From NCBI GenBank assembly GCA_024195265.1, contig JAJLRJ010000004.1, positions 33,860,030 through 33,924,029 on the forward strand: a stretch of DNA of 64,000 nucleotides, given 5' to 3'. Below the pieces are notes generated by a model. That model searched no databases. It was not told the origin of the DNA and worked only from the letters and a program-made list of their open reading frames with translations. This document shows, piece by piece, positions 1 to 11,160 of the stretch (its first letter is position 1; each line of letters starts with the position of its first letter). The DNA comes from Dendrophyllia cribrosa. Lineage: Eukaryota; Cnidaria; Anthozoa; Scleractinia; Dendrophylliidae. A program made the position numbers and the translations under genes.

Positions 1-1671
1 TCTTCAATATTGTATCTAATTTCAGCTGGAAAAATTTTTGTTTTCATCGGTAAAAGGGTGAAATTTTGTTCATTCAAAAATTTTCCACTACGAGTAAAAT
101 GAAGACGTAACGAAATGCGCAGTGCATTATTCAGCGCCGTCGGGTATCAGAGGTTCTCTCGCGGCACGCTTTCGTGAGAAGTCGGGGCCGACCGAAGACT
201 GATTTGACGTTTTGATAATTATTTTAAGTGCTTTTCTTTTCAATTAATTATATATCGCTCTTTTTCTACAGAAGCAGACTTGAAGACAAAGGTTTGAAAA
301 GGATGAAGCCTACAGTTCTAGCACCACGAAGAACTTTTAGTCAGACTTATAGCTATAGAATCGAAACAATGACCTTGTGGTATTTTCGAGTTCTTGTTTT
401 GCTCTTAGCATGTTTATCACGCATGCGCAATGTTCGTAGAACTAAAAGCACTCAATAAACATGTTTATGAATTCATTCCTATTTTATCATTCTTTACTGG
501 GTAACATTTTCATTTTGATTTGCAAATAGCGCATGCGCTTCAGACGGTAACCTTTCCTCCCCCTACAATACTCATTCCAATCCATTTCACCAAGGCATCG
601 TATAGCCGCTTGCGACATGGGGGTGGGGTAAGGGGGGCGCTCATGGGGTCAGTAAGGGAGGTTACTACTGAGGAAAGATGGAAAGGACCACCCCCTCTCC
701 GTATTTTACGGCGCTTAAATCTTCTTAAATTTTCTTCTTTCCGTGCGTAGCGCCGGTATTGTAGCATAGGTTGATCCAGAAATGTTAAAAAGGGTTCATT
801 TTTTAAAGTGAACTCAGTATTAACTGCAGAAAATGATTAATAACTAAAAACGTTGATACTCTCCGCTTTCCTGCTTTTATATATTCAGCTGAAACGCGCT
901 TTTTAAAGCGGTATCACGTTTGTTCCATATAAAAACTGATGCCTTTAAACTCTCGTTCCTTACGTAATTTACCCAAAATATCGAGATCAATTGTATTGCT
1001 GTGCTATTGCTTAAATATTTCGTCGAACATTTTCTAATACATGGCAACTGCAAGAACAAAAGTCAGGACATTTTTACAATTTGAGGATTCGTTTCAGAAA
1101 AAAAAAAACAGATGAACGGATTAGCCGGGTTTGCATACCTCTATCCGCCCCCCTCCTTCAGTAATGAAAACTCACTGCGTGCACCCGAGCAGAACGCGCG
1201 CTCCTTATTCAAGAAATTAACGTTGTTAAAGACGTTTCAAATGTAAATATGTACATTAAGCCTTATAACAACAAGTAATATTTAATAGATGCTTTTATCT
1301 TGTTGCCGTTCGTGTTCTAAGGCACGAACTAACAAGCCACGTAAATATATTTTTTAGTTTTTTATTTTAGTTTACTTCTTCCTTTCCTAACATTTCATTT
1401 TTCCTTTTGTTAATTTTTTTACATTCGTACTGCTTCTAGTAAATATTGACCTTCCTTACCAGCTATAACTAAGCCCATTCTGTGATTAGCAAAGTTATTG
1501 TTCTAGCTGTGTTTGCATTCAACCTATTCGACGGATAATAATCAAGCTTGATTGGCGTTTAATTGATGTTCAATTGTTTTGACGGCATATCGGGCTAACG
1601 GTTAGAACAGGCGCCAAAACTAGTAGGTCCATTACGACGCAACACACTTTCACATCTTTGTGCATAACAAA
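1..1671. other. No gene recognised; 5' flank of the Gla-discoidin gene
   Basis: Only short chance reading frames occur here. A G/C-rich patch near 610-700 (runs of GGGG and CCCCC) reads open on both strands but shows no domain or splice logic. The last part is upstream of the gene starting at 1672 and should hold its promoter and 5' UTR. I see no convincing TATA box or other defined promoter element. Confidence 0.5.
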
Positions 1672-1726
1672 ATGTCCTCCATGTGGTTCGCTGTTCTTCT
1701 GGTATCCATTTTCCAGAGTTCTCCGA
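1672..1726 (+). CDS. Gla-discoidin-FN2 secreted protein, exon 1 (signal peptide)
   Basis: ATG at 1672 opens 18 codons plus one base (MSSMWFAVLLVSIFQSSP), a typical short hydrophobic signal peptide, so the product should be secreted. The exon ends at a consensus donor GTAAGT (1727-1732) in phase 1. That matches the phase-1 acceptor of the Gla exon at 2344. Unspliced, the frame stops within a few codons, so splicing is required. An overlapping longer frame starting at 1658 was set aside because it lacks this signal-peptide and phase logic. Assignment rests on splice phase and composition, not on a transcript. Confidence 0.72.
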
Positions 1727-2343
1727 GTAAGTAAAGTAACTGTGAGAATTGCTATTCTTTTTTTGAAGCATTTTTATACGTACTGTAACCCCAAAGCGAC
1801 GGGTAAGGAATTGGAAGTATCCGACAGTAATTATAAACGTGCTTCCACAAGCTACGTTTGTATTCGAGTTACTGAGCTATGGCCAGGTTGCATTACAGAC
1901 AGTAGTTTATTTAGAGCAGATAAACTAGCTACAACCTTAGCTTATTTTGATTGACGCATGCTAACACCACGCTTAGGGCCTGGCTAAACGTGGAAGCATT
2001 GTTTCTTCTAATGTGCCTTAACTGGGAAACATTTCCTTGCGTCCGGAAAGCAGGATTTGTGTCTGCAACAAATGTGTCCGCAACAAGATTTATAGTTCAG
2101 TCAGGCTTTTACACAGGACGCGAATTGCTTTTTGTCTGTAAATTAAGAAAATAACTTTATTGCTTGTTCCTGTTGCGTGCAATACGAAGTAAAAAGATGT
2201 TGGGTTAATAGCCACAACCGTTTACATTGTTAGACAAAGAAAGTGCGAGTGTATCAATATGGTACACCGCGAGCTACAAATCGTTAACGACAATTGCAAA
2301 TTGTACCATGAAAATTATCGTTAAGTGTATTCTCCATATATAG

Positions 2344-2505
2344 GCCTCTCTAAGCGCGCCCAAGATGTGGTCTTAAGCAAGAATGAAGCCTTGTCGTTTT
2401 ACAAGCGCTTCTTTGACGATAACATTGATGAGGAGTGTTACGGGGAAGAGTCCTGTGACTTTGAAGAAGTGGTTGAGAAGTTTGGTCATTCCGAACAGTC
2501 GGTTG
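2344..2505 (+). CDS. Gla-discoidin-FN2 protein, exon 2 (propeptide + Gla domain)
   Basis: Acceptor TATATAG ends at 2343; donor GTATAA starts at 2506; phase 1 to phase 1. Protein residues 19-72. A propeptide-like stretch (VVLSKNEALSFYKR) resembles vitamin-K-dependent propeptides, with aliphatic, Ala and basic-end features. It is followed by FFDDNIDEECYGEESCDFEE, the Gla-domain core. Eight Glu lie within residues 48-69, and Cys50 and Cys56 form the expected small disulphide loop. Such domains are gamma-carboxylated by a vitamin K-dependent carboxylase in the ER and bind Ca2+ and acidic phospholipid (family knowledge). Oddities: the Cys spacing is C-x5-C, as in osteocalcin and matrix Gla protein, not C-x4-C as in clotting factors. 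The segment between propeptide and Cys50 is shorter than in vertebrates. Confidence 0.7.
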
Positions 2506-4319
2506 GTATAACTTTTAAATACAAATTCTCCTTTCTTGTCTCCATACATTTATTAATCAGTAGTGAAGAGAAGTTGTTAAAATATCAAGAGAATTCATGT
2601 TGGTTGACCATTTCCCTGATTCTCATAACCTCTCTTATTGATTAAGCATTGCTATTACAAGGAGAAATTTGATGCAAATCACTAGTAGTGCTAAAATACA
2701 GTCCACCATCTTTGGACATCGAAGGGAAAGAACTTGGTGTCCATATTAAAGAGGTGTCTACATATAAGAGGTAGAGTTAAAGGGTAAAATATTTGTCTCG
2801 ATTGTAGCGTTTGAAAATTAAGGAGAGATTTGACTATATATACCGAGGAACAAAACGATAATAAAACACACACACTGATCTTGTGCAATACGTAGAATAT
2901 GAGAAGCATTGGTACCGCTGGAAATTTATTGAATTTTCAAATTTAAATTTAAATTAAAATACAAATTAAAAATACGAGGAGCTGGAAAGCTTTGATTAAC
3001 ATATTTTATGTATTGGGCGCAATTAATTTGCAGTAATTTATTTTACAGGTTTAAGTTATGTTTATTCAATCACATGAATCGGATGTAAAACATAAATAAA
3101 TGAGTCGAGCTTTGTTCACAGAATTGGAGAGGAAGTTCCAGCTACAGTTATTTAAAACCGTGCAGGAAGCAAGTCGTCCGTACTTCGCTTTATTATAGCT
3201 TTGTATAATGGTAGAACAATTTCCGTTGTTTGCTTTAGAAAAAACTCGATATCAGATGCTCACCCACTGAATGCTACAGTAGGCTGATTTGACAGTTATG
3301 TCATTGTTTAGGTGTCATATGGGCCTCCATCAATTCAGAGAACTCGCTCAGGTGTTTTAAAATATTTATAGCCAAATATTAAATAAATACATTCAATGCC
3401 TTTACTAGAAATACAAAAATTAACGCGATACGACTTTTCGATGTCTCTGACATCATCATCAAGTAGAAAATGACAGAAAGAAAACGTGAATATAAATAAG
3501 TGAAGAACAGATAATTAACATTCTTTTGTTCTTAGTTATGTGAATAACTTAGCGCGGATGAATGCCCCCATTTCTTTTTCTTTTATTATTCCATGCAAAG
3601 CCCTGGACATTTCACCCTTTGCAATTTAAATCCATCATCATATTGATTTTGAATATTTTCTGTTCTATCGCAATTCCATTTATTTTTTGCTGTTATTGTT
3701 TTAGTATGAATACTGGAACACGTATCGTTGCAATACATCAAATCACCGCTGTAAAGGTAGGGAGATGAAAAAAAGCGTTGATTTTATTCCCAGACCACCA
3801 TTAAGTCCCACCTTCACCCAAAATGCTGTGCGCGCCGTGATCACTTTCTGTGCTGAATTTCATGTAACACGAAATTCACGTTTGAATGCGTGCAACCAAT
3901 CAGATCACGCGTATGAACAATGGAGCATCTCAAAACAAAAACAAATGACCGCAACGTCTTTTGGGTGAAGGTGGGCCTTTAAATATCGCCCTTTTCACAG
4001 TCTGCCTACACATTTTATAGAAAGTGAGCGTAGATAATTACAACACAAAGAACTTGTCTGCAGCTTTCTTTATAATCGAGTTGAAAACACCATAATGTAT
4101 AAAATATAATAAACAACAGCCAACGAAAGTACTGCTACTACGTAGTCATCAACAACTAAACTTTTATTTGAGTGGTCACACGTTAGGAGTCAGTATCTCA
4201 CCCTATAGCTGACCATTGCTTTCTTTCCGATAAGACCTTGATTTATATTCTCTTCACAATGAATTCGAAAAACCATCGTCTTCATGCATAATCTTCCGAA
4301 AATCTTTTTATCTAATCAG

Positions 4320-4651
4320 ACATTGAGTGTCGTGGTAATCCAGTCGGCATGGAGAACGAAAAGATCCCTGATGAGAACATCGACGCGTCATCATGGCAGG
4401 AGCCATTTCACTACAACCGACCAGAGTCCGGTCGCCTTGGCAACGAAGATGGAGTGTGGTGTCCTAACATGCTTGGGGATGTGGATAAGCAGCGTTATCT
4501 CCAAGTCGAGTTTCCTTCCAGATACAACATATGCGCTGTAGCAACTCAAGGTTCACCTCTCTATAGCACCGACTGGGTTAAGAAATATCGGCTGGAATTC
4601 TCTTTGGACGGCAAGAACTTCACCCTTTATACGGAAAATGGAACCGTTAAG
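4320..4651 (+). CDS. Gla-discoidin-FN2 protein, exon 3 (discoidin/F5-8C domain, N-terminal two thirds)
   Basis: Acceptor TCTAATCAG ends at 4319; donor GTATAA starts at 4652; phase 1 to phase 0. Residues 73-183. Classic F5/8 type C features are seen in order: NPVGMENEKIPDENIDASSW, GRLGNEDGVWCP, RYLQVEFP, ICAVATQG, WVKKYRLEFSLDGKNF. Potential N-glycosylation sites occur in the NFT and NGT sequences near the end. Discoidin domains bind phospholipid, glycan or matrix protein through beta-barrel spikes. The first base completes an Asp codon with the last base of the Gla exon, so the Gla and discoidin modules join without a linker exon. The identification is firm. Confidence 0.92.
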
Positions 4652-4904
4652 GTATAAATAAAAAAAATGATATATTTGCGTTTTGTAGTTGTAAATGACA
4701 AGGGATATTACTACTTCCCCTTACCCTCTCCCCTGGGTAGGATGACAGTATCTTTTAAAAGGCTGCACTAACAGTTAGATGCAAATTATAAATTGTAATT
4801 ACCGCTGTTGTAGCAAAGATAAAAATTCTAGTTTTGTTTTCGTAATTGTTCTAAGTAGGAACATCATTTCAGTGTCATCATCCATGTGCTCCCTGTTTAT
4901 TTTT

Positions 4905-5005
4905 TGGTCTGTCTGTCTGTCTTCTGTCTGTCTGTTTGCCTGTGTCTGTCTGTCTAACTGTCTGTCTGCTGTCTGTCTGCTGTCTGTCTGTTTGTGTTTC
5001 TGTCT
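4905..5005. repeat. (CTGT)n microsatellite in Gla-gene intron 3
   Basis: Imperfect CTGT tetranucleotide run interrupted by CTTCTGT and GCCTGTG variants. It creates a spurious Cys/Ser/Leu-rich reading frame and ends about 90 bp before the exon 4 acceptor. Confidence 0.9.
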
Positions 5006-5090
5006 GTTTTGTTAGTTGTCTATATGGTTTATTCGGTTGATTGGCTGGTTACGTGGTTACAATAGAACGTTTTCCTCCTTTAATTTGCAG

Positions 5091-5232
5091 GAGTTCACAG
5101 GCAACACTAACGCCAATGAGATGGTCAAACATGACTTGAACCGCCCAATCACCGCGCATTTCATTCGCTTTGTACCGGTGGAATGGAACTACAAACCATG
5201 TATGCGGGTAGAAGTTTACGGAAGTGCCATCG
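5091..5232 (+). CDS. Gla-discoidin-FN2 protein, exon 4 (discoidin domain C-terminal third)
   Basis: Acceptor TTTGCAG ends at 5090; donor GTAAGA starts at 5233; phase 0 to phase 1. Residues 184-230. It carries [30 protein letters not shown] and CMRVEVYG, the conserved end of an F5/8C domain. The usual terminal Cys of the domain is displaced, with the chain running VYGSAI into the FN2 exon, which supplies the next Cys. A (CTGT)n microsatellite lies about 90 bp upstream in the intron. A diverged second copy of this exon is at 10245-10359. Confidence 0.92.
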
Positions 5233-5587
5233 GTAAGAAACAAAACAATAGCTTTTGTTTTCCAATTTTAATTATGATATTTTTTTATACTACGATTCTT
5301 CTGCATATTAGTAATGGGAGATTATGGAGATAGAACACAAGTATTTAGATTCGTGTACCAACAACTTTTCAGCGGATTATGTTGCTGAATAGTACCACTG
5401 AAAAATAAATAGTGGAACTCGCCAAATGAGAAAAGTGTGTTTCTCATCGTAGTGTGCATAACCCACTTTTCAACTTTGCCTTGTTCTCGAAATATTTTCC
5501 AACTTCCAGTTTCAACATTATAATCATGATGTTCTAAGTTTTTTTATATATATAAATAAATCCAGTTGGAAAATAACTGGCTATTTT

Positions 5588-5738
5588 CGAGTTACGTTAT
5601 GCCTCGTTGTCAAAGCGAGGCTAGGTGCACAACCTTTCATATGGAAATGAGTTTTATTTGCATTTGAATAAAAGCTCATTTCCATATGAAAGGTTGTGCA
5701 CCTAGCCTCGCTTTGACAACGAGGCATAACGTAACTCG
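5588..5738. mobile_element. Near-perfect hairpin MITE in Gla-gene intron 4
   Basis: Starts CGAGTTACGTTATGCCTCG and ends with its reverse complement. The arms are about 67 bp around a short AT-rich centre (near 5655-5670). Flanking bases (ggctatttt and aaatggcc) weakly extend the inverted repeat. No coding capacity. Confidence 0.8.
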
Positions 5739-6242
5739 GAAATGGCCTATTCGTAATGATAAATGACATAATTTTACCTCGAGTCAGGCCGAAATAAGCA
5801 GAATTTCCCAACTAAGTGACACGGATCATTCAGATTTAAGCTAATTTTCTAGCTTGAAATTGTGCTGTACGACCACTTGTCCATAACAGCGAATCAGCTC
5901 TATTTAAGACCTCTCATTAGCGACCACCTCTGCTAGGCGCGCATCTTTTTTGAAATTATGATTGGTGGCTTAACAGCAGTTTGACCAGCTTCCTTATTAT
6001 CAGTTCAACATTGACGAAAGAAATTCTTTGGAAATCCCCTCCCCTGTAGTTCTCGCAACGTTGCTTTTCTCTGACGTTCCCGTTCCAATGTTGTTTTACG
6101 TTGAACAACATTGTTTTGGGGGATAAGGGTACCTTTGCAGTCTGAACGCAGAGACCAAAGTGTTTTACAAATTTTACGTATGAAACTGGTGGCATTCGTC
6201 CAACGCTCCACCATTGTAGCTATTATTTTTTTTGTTTTGCAG

Positions 6243-6409
6243 CCTGTCCGTGGAAGACCAAGAATGACGGTTGCTGTGTCTTTCCTTTCACTTACAAAGG
6301 CGTGAAGCATTACAAATGTATCATTGACTGGGTGTGGATGCCTTGGTGCGCCACCACTTCAGATTTTGACAAAGACAAGAAATGGGAAAACTGTCTTCCC
6401 CGTAAGTGA
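6243..6409 (+). CDS. Gla-discoidin-FN2 protein, exon 5 (fibronectin type II module and stop)
   Basis: Acceptor TTTTGCAG ends at 6242, phase 1. Residues 231-285. The FN2 (kringle-like) signature is complete: CVFPFTYKG, YKC, MPWC and KWENC give four core Cys (242, 256, 266, 281) with the aromatic residues of the collagen/gelatin-binding pocket. Reading through gives LPRK then TGA at 6407-6409, and a poly(A) signal follows at 6442, so I take this as the last exon. The alternative is a donor GTAAGT at 6402 (phase 1), which would continue the gene, but no phase-1 exon was found downstream. The full coding length is 858 nt, 285 aa plus stop. Confidence 0.85.
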
Positions 6410-6441
6410 GGCATTTATTTTCTTCGTTATATTCATCGTTA

Positions 6442-6447
6442 AATAAA
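6442..6447 (+). terminator. Poly(A) signal AATAAA of the Gla-discoidin-FN2 gene
   Basis: A canonical AATAAA lies about 33 bp after the TGA at 6407-6409. Its position supports ending the gene at the FN2 exon. Confidence 0.55.
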
Positions 6448-6636
6448 GCTTTCATTTGTGGCCTTTTTTATTCTAAGAGCGGATTTACCCCGAAGAACTG
6501 TTGCAAAGGACTTTGCGACTTGCAAAATGAAAAAACTGTTACGTCTAGTGTGAATTTTACAATGTAATAATAAGCAATTTATAAACCTCTAAAGTGATAA
6601 AAAAAATTATAAACTTCCATTACACCACATTCTTAA

Positions 6637-7357
6637 GGTTACAGTGTACTTTCAGATCGAAAATTTATTGAATTTTTTTTTTGGCGTCAAAATAAGGTTT
6701 ACAGAATGAACTTTCATCCAAAAAAAAATTATCGAAAAATAGTGAAAATTGACGGAGAAATGACGGTATAACGGCTTTTGTGAGCGGAGTTTGTTTATGA
6801 AGGAATATGTTTTTCTAAGCGCTGTTTTCTCAAAGTTAATTTTTCGCTTGTAGGGGACACTTTAAAGAGCTACAACTCAAAGGGAATTTGTTCGACTTTC
6901 CTCAAATTTGGACAGAAGCTTGGCTAACATATAATCAACAAAAATATGTCCGCGAATTTCTTATTTCCGAAAACGTTTTCGTCAAGAGCCATTTCCGTGC
7001 GATCACTCCAACTTTTTTTCTCCCTTTTTCGAAAATATTCTGTAACTTTTCACTGCCATTGAATATGGGAAATCGCCGGTACGTTTTTTTAGCGCTTCGT
7101 GTCCGGAAACCCGAGAACAAATCAAATTAGCAAAATACAATAATCGCTTTGGGTTAAAGCGTTTTAAAGCTGATTCGGACGTTCGAATTTAGACGTCGTA
7201 AAAAATTCGACAATTCATTTTATTACCAAATGGTTTCCATACTTAGATAGCCAGCTCTATAAGCTTTAATTTGATATCTGGGTTTAGGTATATTAAGTGT
7301 AATCTTAAGACGCTAGAGCTGTTATACTGGAGACACCCCCGAAGGTACACTGTAACC
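6637..7357 (+). mobile_element. TTAA-flanked (piggyBac-like) non-autonomous element, copy 1
   Basis: Bounded by TTAA at 6633-6636 and 7358-7361. Terminal inverted repeats begin GGTTACAGTGTAC and end GTACACTGTAACC. The second copy, in opposite orientation, is at 57394-58115, and the two share sequence throughout. Short reading frames inside are conserved between copies only because the DNA is. No transposase is recognisable. TTAA target duplication is characteristic of piggyBac elements. Confidence 0.8.
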
Positions 7358-7439
7358 TTAAGCTACCAATTACAGGCAAAAACACGATACAAATTATAAC
7401 CAAGTTTGAAATCGAGAAAGTAGTCTAAGTAAACTGTTC

Positions 7440-8430
7440 ACTAACACAGTCAAAATCTGTGTTTCTAACTTTTGAGTGCATGAATGAAATCTTGTATTGT
7501 GACCATTCAAATGAAAGCTACATAGCAGTACTTTCCTATGGTGCTGCTTAGTATGCTGTATAAGGTGATTCTAACTTTTGAGTCCGGCTGTGGATAAAAG
7601 ACATGAAATCCTATAACGTGACCATTCAAATGAAAACTCTTAAGTGGTACGTTTTTGGGGTGCTGTTTTATATGTTGTACAACGTAGTTCTAACTTGTCA
7701 GTCTGTGGATCAAATCCTACAGTGTGACCATTTAAATGAAAGCTACTGAGCAGTACTTTCCAGTGGTACTGTTTATTATGCTGTACAAGGTGGTTCCATC
7801 TTTTGAGTCTGTGGATGAAATCCTACAGTGTGACCATTCAAATGAAAGCTACTGAGCAGTACTTTCCAGTGGTGCTGTTTATTATGCTGTACAAGGTGGT
7901 TCTAACTTGTCAGTCTGTGGATCAAATCCTACAGTGTGACCATTTAAATGAAAGCTACTGAGCAGTACTTTCCAGTGGTACTGTTTATTATGCTGTACAA
8001 GGTGGTTCTATCTTTTGAGTCTGTGGATGAAATCCTACAGTGTGACCATTCAAATGAAAGCTACTGAGCAGTACTTTCCAGTGGTGCTGTTTATTATGCT
8101 GTACAAGGTGGTTCTATCTTTTGAGTCTGTGGATGAAATCCTACAGTGTGACCATTCAAATGAAAGCTACTGAGTAGTACTTTCCTGTGGTACTGTTTAT
8201 TATGCTGTACAAGGTGGTTCTAACTTTTGAGTCTGTGGATCAAATCCTACAGTGTGACCAGTCAAACAAAAGCTCTTCAGCAGTATTTCTTATAGTACTT
8301 TTTATTATGCCGTACAAGGTGGTTCTTACATTTAAGCTTGTCGATAAAATTCTTAAGTGTAACCATTTAAAAGAAAGTTATTGAACAGTACTTTCTTAAA
8401 GTGTACTTTGAATTCTAGTATTGTACAAAA
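7440..8430 (+). repeat. About 106-bp tandem repeat array (family A)
   Basis: Around eight imperfect units each contain CTACAGTGTGACCATTCAAA, then AAAGCTACTGAGCAGTACTT and TTATGCTGTACAAGGTGG. Relatives occur dispersed on both strands near 16.9-17.4, 23.9-24.3, 25.2-25.8, 39.1-39.4, 42.4-42.7 and 58.7-58.9 kb. It appears to be the internal repeat of a TIR element (see 58683-58882). Confidence 0.85.
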
Positions 8431-10244
8431 TAAAGTTTGGTATCTTTTGTAAATTTTGATTTTGGACGCTTTTGGCAGTGAACAGTTTAAATGCACCCAA
8501 CCTCCACAGTGAAATTTGAAACAGTTGTCTCTCGTTGGCATCTTTGTATTACTCACTTAGTTAGGGGCCAATAGAAGAAACGAGATACTCTGGGTAGCAA
8601 AAAAATGCAAAATCAAAAGAAAGGTCACGTGACGTGCGGTTTTTTCCGCTCTTCGATCAGCCGAAAAGTCATTGGACAAGCCTGGTTTCCTTATGATCGC
8701 TACGATCGCTAAAAAAATGTACAGCGATCGTAGCGATCATATAGAAACTAGGCTTTAAAAAAGCCAACTATTAGTCGTAAATAAATATGAAAGCTGTAAC
8801 AAGTGGCAGTGATCCGATCCGATGCGATCTTGCTTTTGTTTTTTGACAGGTAGCAAGCAGTGAAGGGAGACCTTGAAAAACCTAGAAAGCAAGACCAACG
8901 CATTTAGTATTAAAAGGAAAAAGGTGTAGCATTTGACAGCGAAAGACACTGTTAGTTTGATTCTTCTTGGGAAATAAAAAGTGCTAAAAACCAAACGGTT
9001 AGACTCTTTTATTATATTATAATATTATAATAAATAAGATCGTTACCTTTATAGCCTTCATATAGTCTTAGACAAGCGTAGAAGTTTTATACTGACACAA
9101 AAATAAAAACAAATATGGATAATGAATAAGTCAATGGATGAATAAACAATTAAACTAATAAATAAATAATAAACAATCCAACAAAGAAAAAACAACAGAC
9201 AAATATATAGATGACAACTGATAATTTAAAATAGATATCAATGGTTAGGGACGCGTGATGTGTTAAATAGCAGAAGAATTGTGTTTAAAAGAATATAATG
9301 GCAAAAAGGGATCATTAAAATATTTTTGAATTTGCAATGAATTTTCAGTAATTTTCCTACAATAAATAAGACACTTTATGATGTCATTCAGAGATTGTCG
9401 TCCAAGTTATCCGAATGTTTATTTCAATAGATTTTGTAAAACGTCCCGCAGTAGGCCTTTCCTGAAAAGACCATAATATTGCCGGGTGTGCAGGTTTAGC
9501 CTCACGTTGACGTTTAATATACGTTCAATTATTTTCCTCATCCCGGTGTCCTCGTGGCGCAATGGGATTTAGAAAACATATAGCCAACTTGTCGCTTGAG
9601 ATCGGCGTGTTCTCAGTTTGGCAGCTATTTGCATTTTTACCAAGATCACTAAATAATTAAGTGAATCAAACATTTACTCGGTGCTTATCTTCTTAGAGAA
9701 CAATTCTGTCCGGCTGAAGAAGACCGTGAACACTTTGATTTAATTTTGACGTTTATTTTTGACATGTTTAGGATCGAAATCCACCAATCGCATTCGCTAG
9801 TCACGGACGAGACCTTTTGTCAGTGATCCGTCGAAGCCATTATAGCCGTGTTTTAGACGTCCTCCGGTCTTTGAAAGGTGCACAGCGTTAGTCGACTTCG
9901 CATCTACAGTTTTGAACGTCTTGTCTTTTTTAAAAAAAAGGAAGCCCAAATTTCCACTGGGCTTACACAGATAAAAAAGGTAAACCACGAATGAAAAACT
10001 ACGCGTAGATGACACATTTTTCCTCGAAAAAAGCCAAGAATGGTTCCGTGACTGACTGTTCCTTTACTTCTAGATTTTTGCGGTTTCATCTCGAATCTGA
10101 TTAATAGCTACGCATCAGACATGGACATGTAAGTTTCAAGCTTCGGGTGGTTTTAAACCTTTTAACCAACTTTCCACAAACAACAGACTTACCGTTACTA
10201 CTGTATTAGGTTCCATTGCATCGCAATTTCAATTGTTTTTGCAG
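8431..10244. other. Intergenic stretch, no gene recognised
   Basis: AT-rich sequence with several short open frames on both strands, none with domain features. A small palindrome (GATCGCTACGATCGCT, with its complement about 20 bp on) lies near 8694-8740. Confidence 0.45.
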
Positions 10245-10359
10245 ATAATCACAGGCAACACCAATTCCAATGATATGGTGAAAAATGACTTGAAGGATCC
10301 AGTCGTTGCACAGTTCATTCGTTTTGTTCCTGTAGCTTGTATACGGGTAGAAGTGCACG
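10245..10359 (+). pseudogene. Decayed duplicate of the discoidin C-terminal exon
   Basis: Acceptor TTTTTGCAG and donor GTGAGA are intact and the phases (0 in, 1 out) are those of exon 4. The product runs ITGNTNSNDMVKNDLKDP, then AQFIRFVPVACIRVEVHG. Compared with exon 4 ([19 protein letters not shown]), five residues (15 nt) between the Val and the Cys are deleted. No copy of the first discoidin exon lies upstream in 6.4-10.2 kb, and the FN2 exon (phase 1 out) cannot splice into a phase-0 acceptor. It therefore looks like a stranded relic of a duplicated gene. A remote role as an alternative exon 4 is not excluded. Confidence 0.75.
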
Positions 10360-10473
10360 GTGAGAAACTGAACACCTCTCTCCTCTCCTAGAGGAAATTA
10401 CTGAACTTTTTTGGCACACAATTCGTATCTTTGCTGACGTCATTGTTTACAATTTGATTTATAGCATACGAAT

Positions 10474-11160
10474 TTAGGCTGACCCACTCACTGACTGACT
10501 GGCTGACCGACTGACTGATGGACTTACCGACGGATTGACTGACTGATTGACCCACTGACTCACTGACTGGCTGGCAAGCTGACTCACTGACTGACTGGCT
10601 GACTCACTGAGTGACTCACTGACTGACTCAATGACTACCTGACTCACTGACTGGCTGACTGACTGACCGACTGACCGGCGGATAGATTGGCTGATTGACC
10701 CACTGACTAACTGACTGACTGGCTGGCTAGCCTGAATCACTGACTAGCTGACTGACTCACAGACTGGCTGATTGACTAACCAACTGACTGGCTGGCTGAG
10801 TAGCTAACTGACTGACCGACTATCTGATGGACGTACCGACTGACTGACCGGTTGACTAACTGACGGACTGACCGGTTGGCTGACTGACTGGCTGACTTAC
10901 CGAATGGCCCGCCGACTGGCTGGCTGAGTAGCTGACTGGCTGACTGACTGACCGACCATCTGATGGACATACCGACTGACTGGCTGACTAACTGGCTGAC
11001 TGACTGACTGACGGACCGGTTGGTTGACTGACTAGCTGACTTACCGACTGACTGACTGGCCGACTAACTGGCTGGTTGGCCGACTGACTGGCTGGTTGGC
11101 CGACTGACTGGCCGACTGACTGACTGACTGACTGACTGACTGATCGACTGACCGACTAAC
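10474..11160. repeat. Degenerate (GACT)n microsatellite
   Basis: Almost 690 bp of GACTGACT/GGCTGACC tetranucleotide variants. The phase repeats every 12 nt, which yields long spurious Ser/Val/Gln-rich frames on the minus strand. Confidence 0.9.

Noticed and set aside
6402..10359. Splicing of the FN2 exon to the second discoidin exon
   Set aside because: Phase 1 donor and phase 0 acceptor are incompatible, and a stop plus poly(A) signal follow the FN2 exon.
10474..10970. Ser/Val/Gln-rich minus-strand frames
   Set aside because: Pure translation of a degenerate GACT tetranucleotide repeat.
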